Assembly (NCBI RefSeq): GCF_900113935.1
Contig: NZ_FORF01000020.1
Coordinates: 1 to 44,456, forward strand
Direction of reading: 5' to 3'
Length of the DNA stretch: 44,456 nt
DNA from: Aquamicrobium aerolatum DSM 21857
Lineage (GTDB): Bacteria; Pseudomonadota; Alphaproteobacteria; Rhizobiales; Rhizobiaceae
Shown: one piece after another, positions 6,907-14,982 of the stretch
Numbering within the stretch: the stretch's first letter is position 1
Layout of the letters: every line of letters begins with the position of its first letter
Made by a program: the position numbers and the translations under genes
Notes under the pieces: model-generated
Seen by the model: the letters and a program-made list of their open reading frames with translations, nothing else
Database searches by the model: none
Told to the model about the DNA's origin: nothing

Positions 6907-8249
6907 AGGGGCGTCTTCTTGCCAGCTTGACGGCTGTGGCTCTGCTGGGTGCGGCCACAAGCGCATATGCCCGCATCAATGATGGTGCCGCGTCGACGCC
7001 GGACCCCCGCGCCGTGCTTGCTGCGGCTGAATTTCTTCGGGCGGGTCGTGCGGTGGAAACCTGCATGTTGCTCGACGTCGCCGCAGGACCACAGACATCC
7101 TATGTTCCCGCGCTGGTGCTTTACGGCCAGTGCCATCTGGATCAGGGACATATCTCGGATGCCGAGGTGTATTTTACGCGGGCACTGAAAATTGAGCCGC
7201 AAAATGGGATGCTTCGCAAGCGCGTCGAGCTTGTACGCGCAATACGCGAGTTTGTTCTGGCACCGGAGCCGGCCATCCGCCCGTCGGCGCGCCGGGTTGC
7301 CGAAAAGCTGCCAGCGCTGGTGGCAGAGCCACGCCCTGTGGCAATGCAGCCAGCGCCAAAGCGTGCGCCGCGTCTGAGTCAGTCGGTCACAGTCGCGCGC
7401 GGCTACGACAGCAACGTCAATAGCGGCACTTTTCAGACTTCTGTCGACGCTCTGATCGGGGGCGTAACCGTTCCCCTGACATTGACACCTGGCTCCAGGG
7501 CGCAGGGCGATGCGTTCACCCGACTGCGCAGTGATTTCGCGTTGATGCAACCGTTCTCCAGCAATAGTGCCGGGCAGCTGGTGGCATCTGTCGACGCTGT
7601 CGTGCACGACCGGTTGTCTGAATATGACAAGCTCGGCTTTGCTCTTTCTGCAAGATATTTGCGGTTGGGGCGTGAGTGGAGCGTCAGCTTCGGTCCGAAT
7701 TTGTCCTATGAGCTTTCAGGCAGCAATCTGAACAAGGGAACGGTGGGCGGCACAGTCTTTGCCCGTCATGCGCTCAGCCGGCAGTTCGAGCTTCAGGGCC
7801 AGCTGGATTTGCGGCACGAATTCTATCCAGGCAGCGCCAGTGGCAACTCAAACGCTGCGACGACCCGCCTGGGCTTTTCCTATGAGCTTGGGAATGACTG
7901 GAAGCTCGGAGCATGGCTTGAAAATCGCCTGATGGACCGGTCGACGCCGTCGCGCAGTTTTGCGGGTGCCGGCGGCCGCCTTTTCCTGCGCGGGCAATTG
8001 AGCGAAGATCTCGCGCTTCAGGCCAGCTATTCCGTAATGCGAGATGCCTATAAGGCGGGGCTTGCCGCGTTCCCGCAGGATCGCATCGACATCGAGCAGG
8101 CAGCAAGCATCGGGCTTGACTGGAGGCTTCCTACGACCGAGGGGCTGAGTCTTCTGACCAGCTACAGCTTCCAGTCGATCGATTCGACGATTGATGCCTA
8201 TGACGCGAAGCGACACGTCATCTCGACGGGGCTGCGTCTCGCCTTTTGA
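6903..8249 (+). CDS. Slam-family outer-membrane translocator (type XI secretion)
   Basis: This 448-residue protein has a signal peptide (MKGRLLASLTAVALLGAATS, cleavage near AYA). A periplasmic TPR-like region covers about residues 35-110 (YVPALVLYGQCHLDQGHISD, EVYFTRALKIEPQNG). From about residue 155 to the C-terminal Phe (GLRLAF) it is a transmembrane beta-barrel, opening with the characteristic VARGYDSNVNSG. TPR plus a barrel of about 290 residues is the architecture of Slam (DUF560/SlipAM), which moves TbpB-like proteins across the outer membrane. The GTG start overlaps the cargo stop codon (GTGA) and has GCGAGG five bases upstream, so the two genes are translationally coupled. Family assignment is by architecture and motif, not by a search. 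Confidence 0.82.
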   Translation: MKGRLLASLTAVALLGAATSAYARINDGAASTPDPRAVLAAAEFLRAGRAVETCMLLDVAAGPQTSYVPALVLYGQCHLDQGHISDAEVYFTRALKIEPQNGMLRKRVELVRAIREFVLAPEPAIRPSARRVAEKLPALVAEPRPVAMQPAPKRAPRLSQSVTVARGYDSNVNSGTFQTSVDALIGGVTVPLTLTPGSRAQGDAFTRLRSDFALMQPFSSNSAGQLVASVDAVVHDRLSEYDKLGFALSARYLRLGREWSVSFGPNLSYELSGSNLNKGTVGGTVFARHALSRQFELQGQLDLRHEFYPGSASGNSNAATTRLGFSYELGNDWKLGAWLENRLMDRSTPSRSFAGAGGRLFLRGQLSEDLALQASYSVMRDAYKAGLAAFPQDRIDIEQAASIGLDWRLPTTEGLSLLTSYSFQSIDSTIDAYDAKRHVISTGLRLAF

Positions 8250-8423
8250 AGGCTGGGGCAGTGGACTTGGCGGTGCTCCTTTTGAGGGTGAACCGCCGAG
8301 CCTTGCTGCCAGCAGGTCGCTTTTCTCACATTATCTGGGTGTAACATTGCCGGGAGAGTGCTAGGCGGTGCCACCACCGCGCTGATTTTGCGTAGGGTGG
8401 TTGCACAGAGGCCGCCGACTACA

Positions 8424-8525
8424 GCATGTCTCCCGAACGTGGGAACCGGTTCCGGGATAAGACATGCGTAAAACAAGGAGCTAAAGCGCTGGGAGCGAAT
8501 CTGAAAGATCGCGACGCGTTTTAGC
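8424..8525. repeat. Dispersed palindromic repeat, copy A
   Basis: This unit of about 100 bases begins GCATGTCTCCCGAACGTGGG and ends in a hairpin made of GCTAAAGCGC (8480-8489) and GCGTTTTAGC (8516-8525), with one G-T pair. Its central ATCTGAAAGATCGCGACGCG is nearly identical to a stretch of the copy at 41477-41633. It lies 15 bases before the glycosyltransferase gene and so would be part of that gene's 5' leader. It resembles the mobile palindromic units common in Phyllobacteriaceae and Brucellaceae genomes. Confidence 0.75.
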
Positions 8526-8540
8526 CGGGATGATAGGGCA

Positions 8541-9275
8541 ATGAACATCCAGATTTACGCAATCAACCTCGATCGTTCTGTCGACCGATGGAATGCGTTG
8601 TCGCGGCGCGCCGAAGAGTTTCAACTTCCGATCGTTCGTGTGTCCGGCGTTGATGGCACCCAGACGCCACCGGAGCAGCGCGTTGACTGCGACATTGCCG
8701 CGTTCGAATTCAAGAACGGGCGGACCATGTTGCCGGGCGAGTACGGGTGCTACCGCAGTCACCTGAAAGCGCTGACGCAATTTCTTGCAAGCGGCGACGG
8801 CCTTGCGGTCATCGTTGAAGACGACATTGTCTTGCCTGCCGATCTTCTCGATCGCGTGCGCGCGGCCGTGGCAGCTGTTCCGGATGCAGATGTCATCAAG
8901 TTCTTCAATCACCGGGTGGTTGCGTTCCGAAAGATTGCGACGTCCAGTCTGGGCGATGAAATCGGACGCGCTGCGCATGGTCCGCTGGGCTCATCGGCCT
9001 GCTATGTAGTCTCGCGCAGCGGTGCACAGCGCTTGCTGGAGGGGATGCAGGTAATGGAATTTCCGCTCGACATGGCGCTGGAGCGGGGGTGGGCGTCGGG
9101 CGCCAGCATCTATATCACGCGCTTGAATGTTGCCGAGCCGACACGCGAGCCGTCGACGATCGCCTCGCGAACAATCTATAAGACCAACAAGTTCCCGTGG
9201 TGGAAGCGCCTTGGAACTCTGGCCACGCGAACCGCAGAAGCGGTCAGGCGGACGGCCTATGCGTTGAAGGGCTGA
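8541..9275 (+). CDS. Glycosyltransferase family 25 (LPS/polysaccharide biosynthesis)
   Basis: This 244-residue protein has the GT25 layout: an N-terminal nucleotide-sugar region starting IYAINLDRSVDRW (the typical INLDR.. motif), GEYGCYRSHLKAL at about 66-78, the metal-binding acid cluster VIVEDDIVLP with E93-D94-D95, and a later SSACYVVSRSGAQRLL segment. GT25 enzymes, such as LgtB/LpsA-type galactosyltransferases, add a sugar to lipooligosaccharide cores or to other glycans in the cytoplasm. The acceptor cannot be told from sequence. The ATG lies just after repeat copy A. The gene converges on the O-antigen ligase-like gene with a 6-base gap, and both probably act on the same surface glycan. 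Confidence 0.88.
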   Translation: MNIQIYAINLDRSVDRWNALSRRAEEFQLPIVRVSGVDGTQTPPEQRVDCDIAAFEFKNGRTMLPGEYGCYRSHLKALTQFLASGDGLAVIVEDDIVLPADLLDRVRAAVAAVPDADVIKFFNHRVVAFRKIATSSLGDEIGRAAHGPLGSSACYVVSRSGAQRLLEGMQVMEFPLDMALERGWASGASIYITRLNVAEPTREPSTIASRTIYKTNKFPWWKRLGTLATRTAEAVRRTAYALKG

Positions 9276-9281
9276 GACGCG

Positions 9282-10556
9282 TCAGGCAGCGATTGCCTGA
9301 TGGTCGTTGCTGCTGTCGAGGCGTCGGATTCTCTTGCGTTCAGTTGCCAGCACGCCGACGAAAACGAGCACGATTGCGGCCACGTTGCGGTCACCAAGCA
9401 GCAACCCGTGCAGCGAGCCGTAAAGCAGGAGCAGTGCAAGAAATATCGCCATGTTCACCCGCATCGGGTGGTCGGTGGTTCTGAAAATACGGGTGAAAAC
9501 GACCGCAAACAGCCCGATGAGAAACACCAGTCCCACGATCCCCCGGTCACGCATCTCGTCCAGTGCGAAGAAGTGGACATGCACGAAATCGGCATAGAGG
9601 CTAGCGTTCGGATCGGGGATATTCTGCTTGATCCGCTCCATGCTTTCCTTGCCGCCGACACCCAGAAGTGGGTATTCGCGCACGACGTCGATCGTACCCT
9701 TCCAAAGATTGATCCGGATATCGAGGCCCGTGGTTTCCTTGTCCGACGGTCCTGTCAGATTGCCCATTTCAAGCATCGTATAGGCGATGCGACTGGAGAC
9801 GATGTCGCGTGTTTCATAGGCACCGGCCGCGATGACGACCAGACCGGCAGCGCCTGCAACTGCCAGCCGCCGCGCGCCCAGTTTTCTTGCGGCGGTGAAA
9901 AGTTCAGTCCGCAGTTCGATGATGTCGATGATTGCCGCGATGACAAAGATCGGCAGCACGCTTCGTGTTCCTGTCATCAGGACGGGAATGATCGCGAAAT
10001 AGAACCACGCACGGCTGTTCGGCAGGTATTTCGGCGCATTGCTGGCATGGAAGCGAGCCATGACCGCCAGAACGCAGATGACGAAGGCGGCATTTGCAGC
10101 GTTGCCGCCGAGGCCTATGCGCGTTTCGCCCATGAAGCTCTCGAAAAGCGCCATCCCGACCGTCAGGATGAGCCCGACGCGTGCACCGAGTGCCATCTGC
10201 CGTACCGGGTTCCTGATCAGGACGAAGCCAACGAAGAGCGCGATGCCGAGCGAAAAATAAAGCGGCAATCCGATCCATCGGAGATTTTCGATGACGTTGC
10301 CATGATAAAGGCCGATCGCAACAGCGACCCCGCCATAGGCGAGACTGGCAGCCGCATAGTGTGGATCGATCAGCTGGCGCGAACGATGCCATCCGCAGAT
10401 GAGATAAATTCCGACGCCGCCGAAAAACGCCAGGAGGACTGTGTCGAGGCCCAGCTTGATCGGAAAGCAGGCGACGGCAATCGACAGAAGGATCGGGTCG
10501 ACAGAACGCCGCCACAGCAACAGCCGATGCATCAAGCCTGGCTTTGGCGACTGCAC
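9282..10556 (-). CDS. O-antigen ligase/polymerase-like membrane protein
   Basis: This is a multispanning inner-membrane protein of about 424 residues with roughly ten to twelve hydrophobic segments. One long periplasmic loop near residues 245-320 contains the R/H-rich Wzy_C-type region, including RINLWKGTIDVVREYPLLGVGG and then FVHVHFFALDEMRDRGIVG. That loop pattern is characteristic of WaaL ligases and Wzy polymerases, which handle undecaprenol-linked glycans on the periplasmic face. Ligase and polymerase cannot be separated without structure or genetics. The start was chosen at the GTG at 10556 because AAGAGGGG lies seven bases before it; an in-frame GTG at 10598 would add 14 residues. The next genes (GT25, flippase) are of the same pathway type. 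Confidence 0.85.
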   Translation of the reverse strand: MQSPKPGLMHRLLLWRRSVDPILLSIAVACFPIKLGLDTVLLAFFGGVGIYLICGWHRSRQLIDPHYAAASLAYGGVAVAIGLYHGNVIENLRWIGLPLYFSLGIALFVGFVLIRNPVRQMALGARVGLILTVGMALFESFMGETRIGLGGNAANAAFVICVLAVMARFHASNAPKYLPNSRAWFYFAIIPVLMTGTRSVLPIFVIAAIIDIIELRTELFTAARKLGARRLAVAGAAGLVVIAAGAYETRDIVSSRIAYTMLEMGNLTGPSDKETTGLDIRINLWKGTIDVVREYPLLGVGGKESMERIKQNIPDPNASLYADFVHVHFFALDEMRDRGIVGLVFLIGLFAVVFTRIFRTTDHPMRVNMAIFLALLLLYGSLHGLLLGDRNVAAIVLVFVGVLATERKRIRRLDSSNDHQAIAA

Positions 10557-10999
10557 GGAGTGCCCCTCTTTTTTTCGCGGCAACAGGTTGTTTGTCACGT
10601 CTGCCTACTGGGAAAGAGTAGATTGGTGTCGGGAAATAAGAACGAGAGGCACGAGGGCTTCGCTCTGATCTGGGCACAGTCGTGAAAGATGTCGCTGCTT
10701 CCTGTGGTTGTGGCGATAAACATTCATCACTGTTGCGTCAAGTATACCGATGGGTTCATGCTACGTACTTTGGTGATGGTGCATTCGGTTCAGCCTGGCG
10801 CGGCGGTTCCGTCATTTGCTCGATTCGAACAAATGACGGGTGGCCACGTAGTCTCGTGTCAGCAAGAGAGACGTCAATCAACTTGCCCGAACCCATCCTT
10901 GATTGATGGCGGTCGCACCCGTGCCGTTTCCGGCAGGCTGTGCTTACCCCACCTTCAATCCGATTGACATCCATATTGCGCAGCTCTCGCTGGCGATAT
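10557..10999. other. Gene-free stretch with a perfect 10-bp inverted repeat
   Basis: No convincing gene was found between the two minus-strand genes. The main structure is CCGTCATTTG (10809-10818) and CAAATGACGG (10830-10839), separated by 11 bases that themselves contain CGATTCG. It has no T-run on either side, which suggests an operator or a remnant of a mobile element more than a terminator. Short ORFs on both strands lack ribosome-binding sites and recognisable protein features. Confidence 0.4.
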
Positions 11000-11878
11000 T
11001 CACGGGGCAGGCGGGAACTTGGCCGTGCTGACGACGGGCCGTTCGATCGCAAAGCGCTCTGCCAGCGGCTTGCGCAGCAGATAGATGGCAATCGCAAGGC
11101 CTGCGAACAGTGCCCATGTCAGGGGGGTGGCGCGCAGATCCGGCGTGTTCAGCCACCAGGTGCCCGTCGACACATCGATCACTTCCGTGCGGCGCAGGAA
11201 GACCTTGGATCCGAGCAAGCCGCTGTGGACCGCCACGGCGCACCAGAACGAGCCGGTGACCAGATAGGTAACGCACAGCAGTATTCCCAGCAGGAACAGC
11301 CCCACGAACAGCATCGCGTCCTCAGGCTGGAACCACGCCAGCGGGTCGGTCAGATTGTGAACCGAGGCAAAAACGAAGGACGAGAACAGCACCGCCCCGA
11401 TCGTCACCGCCTTTGACGTGTTCCACCGCAGATAGCGCATGAGGAAAACACGGAACATCAGCTCTTCGGTCACGGCAAGCACGAGGACGACCAGGAGGGC
11501 AACAAATGTCCGGCGCGCAACGCGCCACGTCATTTCGTCCCATGCTTCCTGCGACCATTGAACATAGCCAAGTGCGCCCATCACCAGATAGGCGGCGATG
11601 ACGATGGCCCAGGCGATGGCCAGCATGGTGAAGAAGCCACGCAGCGCGACTCGCCAGTTGCGCAGATAGAGCATGAAGAATTCGCGCACATTATCCCGAG
11701 CGACCAGCGTGACATAGCCCAGCACCATGACGATGACGGTGAACAGCATCGAGACCTGGCCGATGCCGCGTGTGTCAAAAATCGACAGACCACTGCCGCT
11801 GACACGATATACGGTCTCAAGAAGGGCGAGCGGTAGAGGCAGGAACACCAGAAACAGGCAGATGTAGAGGTAGCGCAT
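11000..11878 (-). CDS. CPBP-family (CAAX-type) intramembrane metalloprotease
   Basis: This 292-residue polytopic membrane protein has about eight hydrophobic helices. The three CPBP motifs are present: E138-E139 with R143 (VTEELMFRVFL), H174 (FVFASVHNL) and H218 (CAVAVHSG). Together these form the glutamate/histidine metal site of Rce1-like intramembrane proteases. The typical bacterial member has an unknown substrate; some confer bacteriocin self-immunity or process lipoproteins. Here the gene stands alone, divergent from the acyl-CoA ligase gene, with no bacteriocin precursor visible nearby. The ATG start at 11878 was kept because it opens directly into the first helix. Confidence 0.87.
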   Translation of the reverse strand: MRYLYICLFLVFLPLPLALLETVYRVSGSGLSIFDTRGIGQVSMLFTVIVMVLGYVTLVARDNVREFFMLYLRNWRVALRGFFTMLAIAWAIVIAAYLVMGALGYVQWSQEAWDEMTWRVARRTFVALLVVLVLAVTEELMFRVFLMRYLRWNTSKAVTIGAVLFSSFVFASVHNLTDPLAWFQPEDAMLFVGLFLLGILLCVTYLVTGSFWCAVAVHSGLLGSKVFLRRTEVIDVSTGTWWLNTPDLRATPLTWALFAGLAIAIYLLRKPLAERFAIERPVVSTAKFPPAP

Positions 11879-12078
11879 GAGGGTCCAGACGTGAGGGGCG
11901 AGATGAGCCGGGGCCGAAAATCGGATGGACTATTGTCGAAGGTGGGTGATTACCCGCTTGGATCATCAAGCGCAACGTTTGGAACGTTCACGACCTCTGG
12001 CGTCTCTGGGGCGCTTTCTGATACCGCTATGCGGTTGCGCAGTGCCGGAGGATGGCGCGCGCGAGGGAGTTCACATTC

Positions 12079-13710
12079 ATGCTGAAACAGCAGGAAAGCT
12101 ACGATGCGCTCTACGAGACCTTCCGATGGGACGTCCCGGAGCGCTTCAATATCGGTGTCGCGGTCTGCGACCGTTGGGCCAGTCGTGAGCCGGATCGGAT
12201 CGCGCTCTATCATTATGACCCTGGCAGTGCGCCACAAACGCTGACTTATCAGGAGCTTGCCGCGCGCTCGAACGCACTTGCCAACGCGCTGCGTGCCTGC
12301 GGGGTGGCGCGCGGCGATCGTGTTGCGCTGCTGCTGCCGCAATGTTTCGAAACGGTCATTGCGCATGTCGCGATTTACAAGCTGGGCGCGATAGCGGTGC
12401 CTCTGGCGCTCCTGTTCGGGGTCGAGGCACTGGAGTACCGGCTTGAGACGGCTGGGGTGAAGGCGCTTGTGACCAACGAGGCTGGTCACGAAAAAGTGCG
12501 GGGCCTGCGCGCGCGGTTGCCGTCGCTGCAATGCGTTATCAGCGTTGATGGCGCAACTGGCGGAGCGCTCGGCTTTGACGAACTGGTGGCGCGCCATGCG
12601 TCGATCTTCGAGGCGGAGGACACCGCTTCAGATGATCCCGCGATGATGATCTTCACGTCGGGAACGACCGGCCCGCCCAAGGGCGCGCTGCATGGACACC
12701 GGGTGCTGCTGGGGCATTTGCCGGGCGTACAGATGGCGCATGAATTTCTGCCACAGCCTGACGACCGGCTCTGGACTCCCGCCGACTGGGCCTGGGCCGG
12801 CGGTCTGCTCAACGTTCTTCTGCCGGGGCTGTATTTCGGCGTTCCGGTGGTGTCAGGCCGTTTCGAACGGTTCGATCCGGAGATGGCGCTTGCCCTGATG
12901 GAGAAGATGGCGGTGCGCAATGCGTTCATTCCGCCGACAGCCTTGCGCATGTTGAAGGCAGTGCGGGGGATCAGGTCGCGCTACAAGCTCCAGCTTCGCA
13001 CCGTTGGGTCCGGTGGCGAGGCTTTGGGCCGCGAAACCTATGATTGGGCAAAGGCGGAACTTGGCCTGACCATCAATGAATTCTACGGCCAGACCGAGTG
13101 CAATCTGGTGCTGTCGTCCTGTGCGGAGCTTGGTGTCAGTCGCGGCGGCGCCATCGGCAAGCCGGTGCCCGGTCATCAGGTCGCGGTGATCGACGGCGAG
13201 GGGCGTCCGGTCGGCGTCGGTGAGGCGGGCCAGATCGCGGTGCGCCGACCCGATCCGGTGATGTTTCTGGAATATTGGCAGAACCCCGAAGCAACAGCGA
13301 AAAAATTCATCGGCGACTGGATGGTCACCGGCGACCAGGGGGGTCTTGATCCCGATGGCTACATTCATTTCTTCGGGCGCGACGACGATGTCATCACCTC
13401 CGCCGGCTATCGCATTGGCCCCGGCGAGATCGAGGACTGCCTGACCGGGCATCCCGACGTGGCGCTGGCTGCCGTTGTCGGCAAGCCCGATCCGCTGCGC
13501 ACGGAAATCGTCAAGGCCTATGTCGTACTCAAGCCGGGCGTCGAGCGCCACGAAGAGCTGGCGGGTGACATCAGCCTGTGGGTTCGCGAGCGTCTTTCGG
13601 CGCATGAATATCCGCGCGAGGTCGAGTTCGTCGATTCGATCCCGCTGACGACGACCGGCAAGGTGATCCGCCGCATTTTCCGTGACCGGGCGCGCGCCGA
13701 GGCGTCATGA
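12079..13710 (+). CDS. AMP-dependent acyl-CoA synthetase/ligase
   Basis: This 543-residue ANL-superfamily enzyme activates a carboxylic acid with ATP and joins it to CoA. The motifs are in order: P-loop MIFTSGTTGPPKG at about 190-202, GSGGEALG, NEFYGQTE, TGDQGGLDPDGY, the hinge GRDDDVITSAGYRIGP and the catalytic C-terminal lysine in TTTGKVIRR. The overall sequence is nearest to medium-chain acyl-CoA or acetyl-CoA synthetase-like proteins (Acs/MACS group); the substrate is not determinable here. The start at 12079 (MLKQQESYD) has GGGAG about ten bases upstream; a longer frame from 12052 has no such site. The 3' end overlaps the convergent acyltransferase gene by six bases. Confidence 0.9.
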   Translation: MLKQQESYDALYETFRWDVPERFNIGVAVCDRWASREPDRIALYHYDPGSAPQTLTYQELAARSNALANALRACGVARGDRVALLLPQCFETVIAHVAIYKLGAIAVPLALLFGVEALEYRLETAGVKALVTNEAGHEKVRGLRARLPSLQCVISVDGATGGALGFDELVARHASIFEAEDTASDDPAMMIFTSGTTGPPKGALHGHRVLLGHLPGVQMAHEFLPQPDDRLWTPADWAWAGGLLNVLLPGLYFGVPVVSGRFERFDPEMALALMEKMAVRNAFIPPTALRMLKAVRGIRSRYKLQLRTVGSGGEALGRETYDWAKAELGLTINEFYGQTECNLVLSSCAELGVSRGGAIGKPVPGHQVAVIDGEGRPVGVGEAGQIAVRRPDPVMFLEYWQNPEATAKKFIGDWMVTGDQGGLDPDGYIHFFGRDDDVITSAGYRIGPGEIEDCLTGHPDVALAAVVGKPDPLRTEIVKAYVVLKPGVERHEELAGDISLWVRERLSAHEYPREVEFVDSIPLTTTGKVIRRIFRDRARAEAS

Positions 13711-14982
13711 GCGTTTCAGCGCCTGCTGGATTCTCTGGCGTACGATGCGCGCCATGTTGCGTGTCTGTTTCTCGCGGTGAAGCTGGGTCGCAGCGCGGCG
13801 CGTTGCACGATCCGACCCGGCGCTCAGTCCGACGACCATCGTGCCGATGGGGCGCCGCTCTTTCCATAGTCGGCTGACGATCGGGTGATCCGGTACCGCG
13901 CAGGAATCGGTGATAGCCACATTCGGATCGAGCAGATGCGTGTGCGTCACCTCGATCATCAGCAGGGTGCCGGGCGAGAACCGCGCGTAGTTTTCATCAT
14001 AGGCTGTTTTCCATGTATAGGCGACGCCGGCTTCGACAAACACGATCAGGCTGGCGATCACCTCTCCATTCAGATGCAGCGCGTGGACCCGGCACTGGTC
14101 GTTTTCAGCCAAACGTTGAGCGGCCTCGCGAGCGAAGGCGGCGCGGTAGCGGTCGACGGCCATGGCCGAGCCTTCGCGTCCCTTCCAGCCTGAAGCTTCC
14201 AGCGCGAGGAAATCCTCCACCGCCTGCCGCACGTCGTCGGGCTGGCGTGCGATCCGGTACTCCAGCGTTCCAAGATCGGCGAGCCGTCGCTTCAGACGCT
14301 GATATTCACGCAGATGCCGTCGGCTGATCGAGTGGTCGAGATAGTCCTCGGGCAGAAGCTCGCTCTGCAGGTGGGGGCGTTGCACGCGATTGGTGATTTC
14401 GAGCGGCAGACCGCGGCTTTCCGCGAAGCGGTGCATCATCGCGGCAAAAGTTCCGTCAAGACGTACATCCGGCATGACGAATATCCCGGGCAGCTTCAGA
14501 TGGGGTCGCGCCAACATGCTGAAGAAGTCGTCGATAACGCCTTCCGGGTCGTCAGGATCGACGAGCGGCGTGCCCAGCGGCCCGAACGGGCTCGACCAGG
14601 TTCGCATGATCGAAGTGCCAAACAGCGGCAACCGTTCGACGGTGAACGGGACAAGAAGGCGCAATCGGCTTTTCAGGTCGTCGCCGTCCCGGATCACTGC
14701 AAGGCACACTTCCCTGTCCTCCAGCCGCGGCATTGCCGGTGCCAGAAAGCGTGGATTGAAGAAGACATTCGGGTCGATCGCGCGGGCGCATAAATGGCTG
14801 AGTTCGTCCACCAGTTCGAAACCTGCCGATGCGGCATAGATCGCCAGTTTGCGCGGTGGCCGCTTCTGCATCTCCTCCAGCACTGCGGGCAGAACCGCTT
14901 CGGACGCGTAGTCGGCAAATTCCCCGATCATGCGACCGGAGGCGCTGCCGCTCAGCTCTTCGATGATGGGATTTGCGCCCAT
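13705..14982 (-). CDS. GNAT/BioF2-type acyltransferase, polysaccharide-associated
   Basis: This 425-residue protein has a C-terminal half that fits the BioF2-like (Acetyltransf_6, CelD/FemAB-related) GNAT fold. Indicators are AVEDFLALEASGWKGREGSA, then QCRVHALHLNGEVIASLIVF, then AYTWKTAYDENYARFSPGTLL. Such proteins transfer acyl or aminoacyl groups and often sit in exopolysaccharide clusters. The N-terminal 150 residues are less conserved (AIYAASAGFELVDEL, MPRLEDREVCLAVIRD). The start is the ATG at 14980-14982, whose first base is also the last base of the flippase stop codon (TGATG), so translation is coupled to the flippase. A longer open frame to 16122 only overlaps the flippase gene and was not accepted. 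Confidence 0.82.
   Translation of the reverse strand: MGANPIIEELSGSASGRMIGEFADYASEAVLPAVLEEMQKRPPRKLAIYAASAGFELVDELSHLCARAIDPNVFFNPRFLAPAMPRLEDREVCLAVIRDGDDLKSRLRLLVPFTVERLPLFGTSIMRTWSSPFGPLGTPLVDPDDPEGVIDDFFSMLARPHLKLPGIFVMPDVRLDGTFAAMMHRFAESRGLPLEITNRVQRPHLQSELLPEDYLDHSISRRHLREYQRLKRRLADLGTLEYRIARQPDDVRQAVEDFLALEASGWKGREGSAMAVDRYRAAFAREAAQRLAENDQCRVHALHLNGEVIASLIVFVEAGVAYTWKTAYDENYARFSPGTLLMIEVTHTHLLDPNVAITDSCAVPDHPIVSRLWKERRPIGTMVVGLSAGSDRATRRAATQLHREKQTRNMARIVRQRIQQALKRS

Noticed and set aside
9300-10685. A 461-codon open frame opposite the O-antigen ligase-like gene
   Set aside because: The minus-strand frame has clear membrane helices and the Wzy_C-type loop; the plus frame is only charged low-complexity sequence.
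10682-10967. Short plus-strand ORFs before the CPBP gene
   Set aside because: No ribosome site, no hydrophobic or domain pattern, and they cross the inverted repeat.
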